Below, piece by piece: positions 4,968 to 5,120 of a stretch of DNA of 5,120 bases. Made by a program: the position numbers and the translations under genes. Positions within the stretch are counted from its first letter, which is position 1. Each line of letters begins with the position of its first letter. The notes beneath the pieces are model-generated. The model worked only from the letters and a program-made list of their open reading frames with translations. It searched no databases and was not told where the DNA came from. Origin of the DNA: Oscillibacter sp. (lineage in GTDB: Bacteria; Bacillota; Clostridia; Oscillospirales; Oscillospiraceae); assembly GCA_022796315.1 (NCBI GenBank), contig JAAWIL010000151.1, positions 1 through 5,120 of the forward strand, read 5' to 3'.

Positions 4968-5120
4968 ATGATTTAAATGGTGCAGGAAACCCTTCCTGGG
5001 TTCATCTCCGCACTAAGAGCCGCCGCGAGCGGCGGTTGCGCTTCGAAACGCGCCTGCGGGCGCAGCCGCACACACCCCTCCTTCCCGTCAAAGGAATCTC
5101 CCCCGTTTTTCGACAAGCTG
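4968..5120. other. Non-coding stretch with further stem-loops
   Basis: No gene is supported here. Visible structures are CAGGAA/TTCCTG with a 4-nt loop at 4983-4998, CCGCCGC-GA-GCGGCGG at 5020-5035, and GGTTGCGC/GCGCAGCC (one G-U pair) at 5034-5041 and 5060-5067. The window ends in TTTTCGACAAGCTG (5107-5120), an imperfect copy of the hairpin-2 half-site in the same orientation. CTAAGAGCCGCCG (5013-5025) is an exact direct copy of 87-99. A 20-codon GTG frame on the minus strand (5075-5013) has its GGAGG only one base before the start and is not called. The density of palindromes suggests a dispersed intergenic element, or a structured RNA. Confidence 0.5.

Noticed and set aside
5013..5075. 20-codon GTG frame on the minus strand after yfcC
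   Set aside because: GGAGG lies only one base before the GTG, the peptide is Ala/Gly-rich, and its codons coincide with the hairpins; more likely part of a non-coding repeat.
4868..5120. CRISPR array
   Set aside because: The palindromes differ from each other and there is no regular repeat-spacer periodicity.

Overview
The window looks like a chromosomal stretch from a high-G+C member of the Clostridia, most likely the Oscillospiraceae (Flavonifractor / Oscillibacter / Lawsonibacter type). This rests on the strongly G+C-rich coding DNA, Firmicute-style Shine-Dalgarno sites (AAGGAG, GGAGGTGA), strong sigma-A promoters (TTGACA/TATACT), the protein families present and the palindrome-rich intergenic DNA. 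The genus is an inference; no rRNA or marker gene is present.

Layout. Positions 1-102 are non-coding. Two minus-strand genes follow: an MFS drug-type exporter (103-1350) and, upstream of it, a TetR-family repressor (1437-2111, GTG start). A 381-bp intergenic region (2112-2492) separates them from two plus-strand genes: a LacI-family repressor (2493-3515) and a YfcC/DcuC-family membrane carrier (3512-4867). These overlap by 4 bp. Positions 4868-5120 are non-coding and consist of consecutive stem-loops.

How the genes work together. The tetR promoter has a perfect -35, an extended -10 and a 19-bp interrupted palindrome over the expected start site. A 15/19 copy of that palindrome lies just upstream of the exporter gene, after an intrinsic terminator that overlaps the tetR stop codon. 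The simplest reading is a self-contained efflux module: TetR represses itself and the exporter until a toxic ligand releases it. The divergent lacI-yfcC pair looks like a second self-contained module, in which a small-molecule-sensing repressor controls a carrier made from the same mRNA. The lacI promoter carries a 12-bp inverted repeat between -35 and -10, a good autoregulatory operator candidate. The carrier's substrate cannot be read from the sequence.

Least explained parts: a second strong minus-strand promoter (TTGACA-N18-TACAAT) with a perfect 14-bp palindrome on its start site and no convincing gene of its own, and the hairpin array after yfcC, which may be a dispersed intergenic element. 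I found no tRNA, rRNA, CRISPR array or transposase gene.
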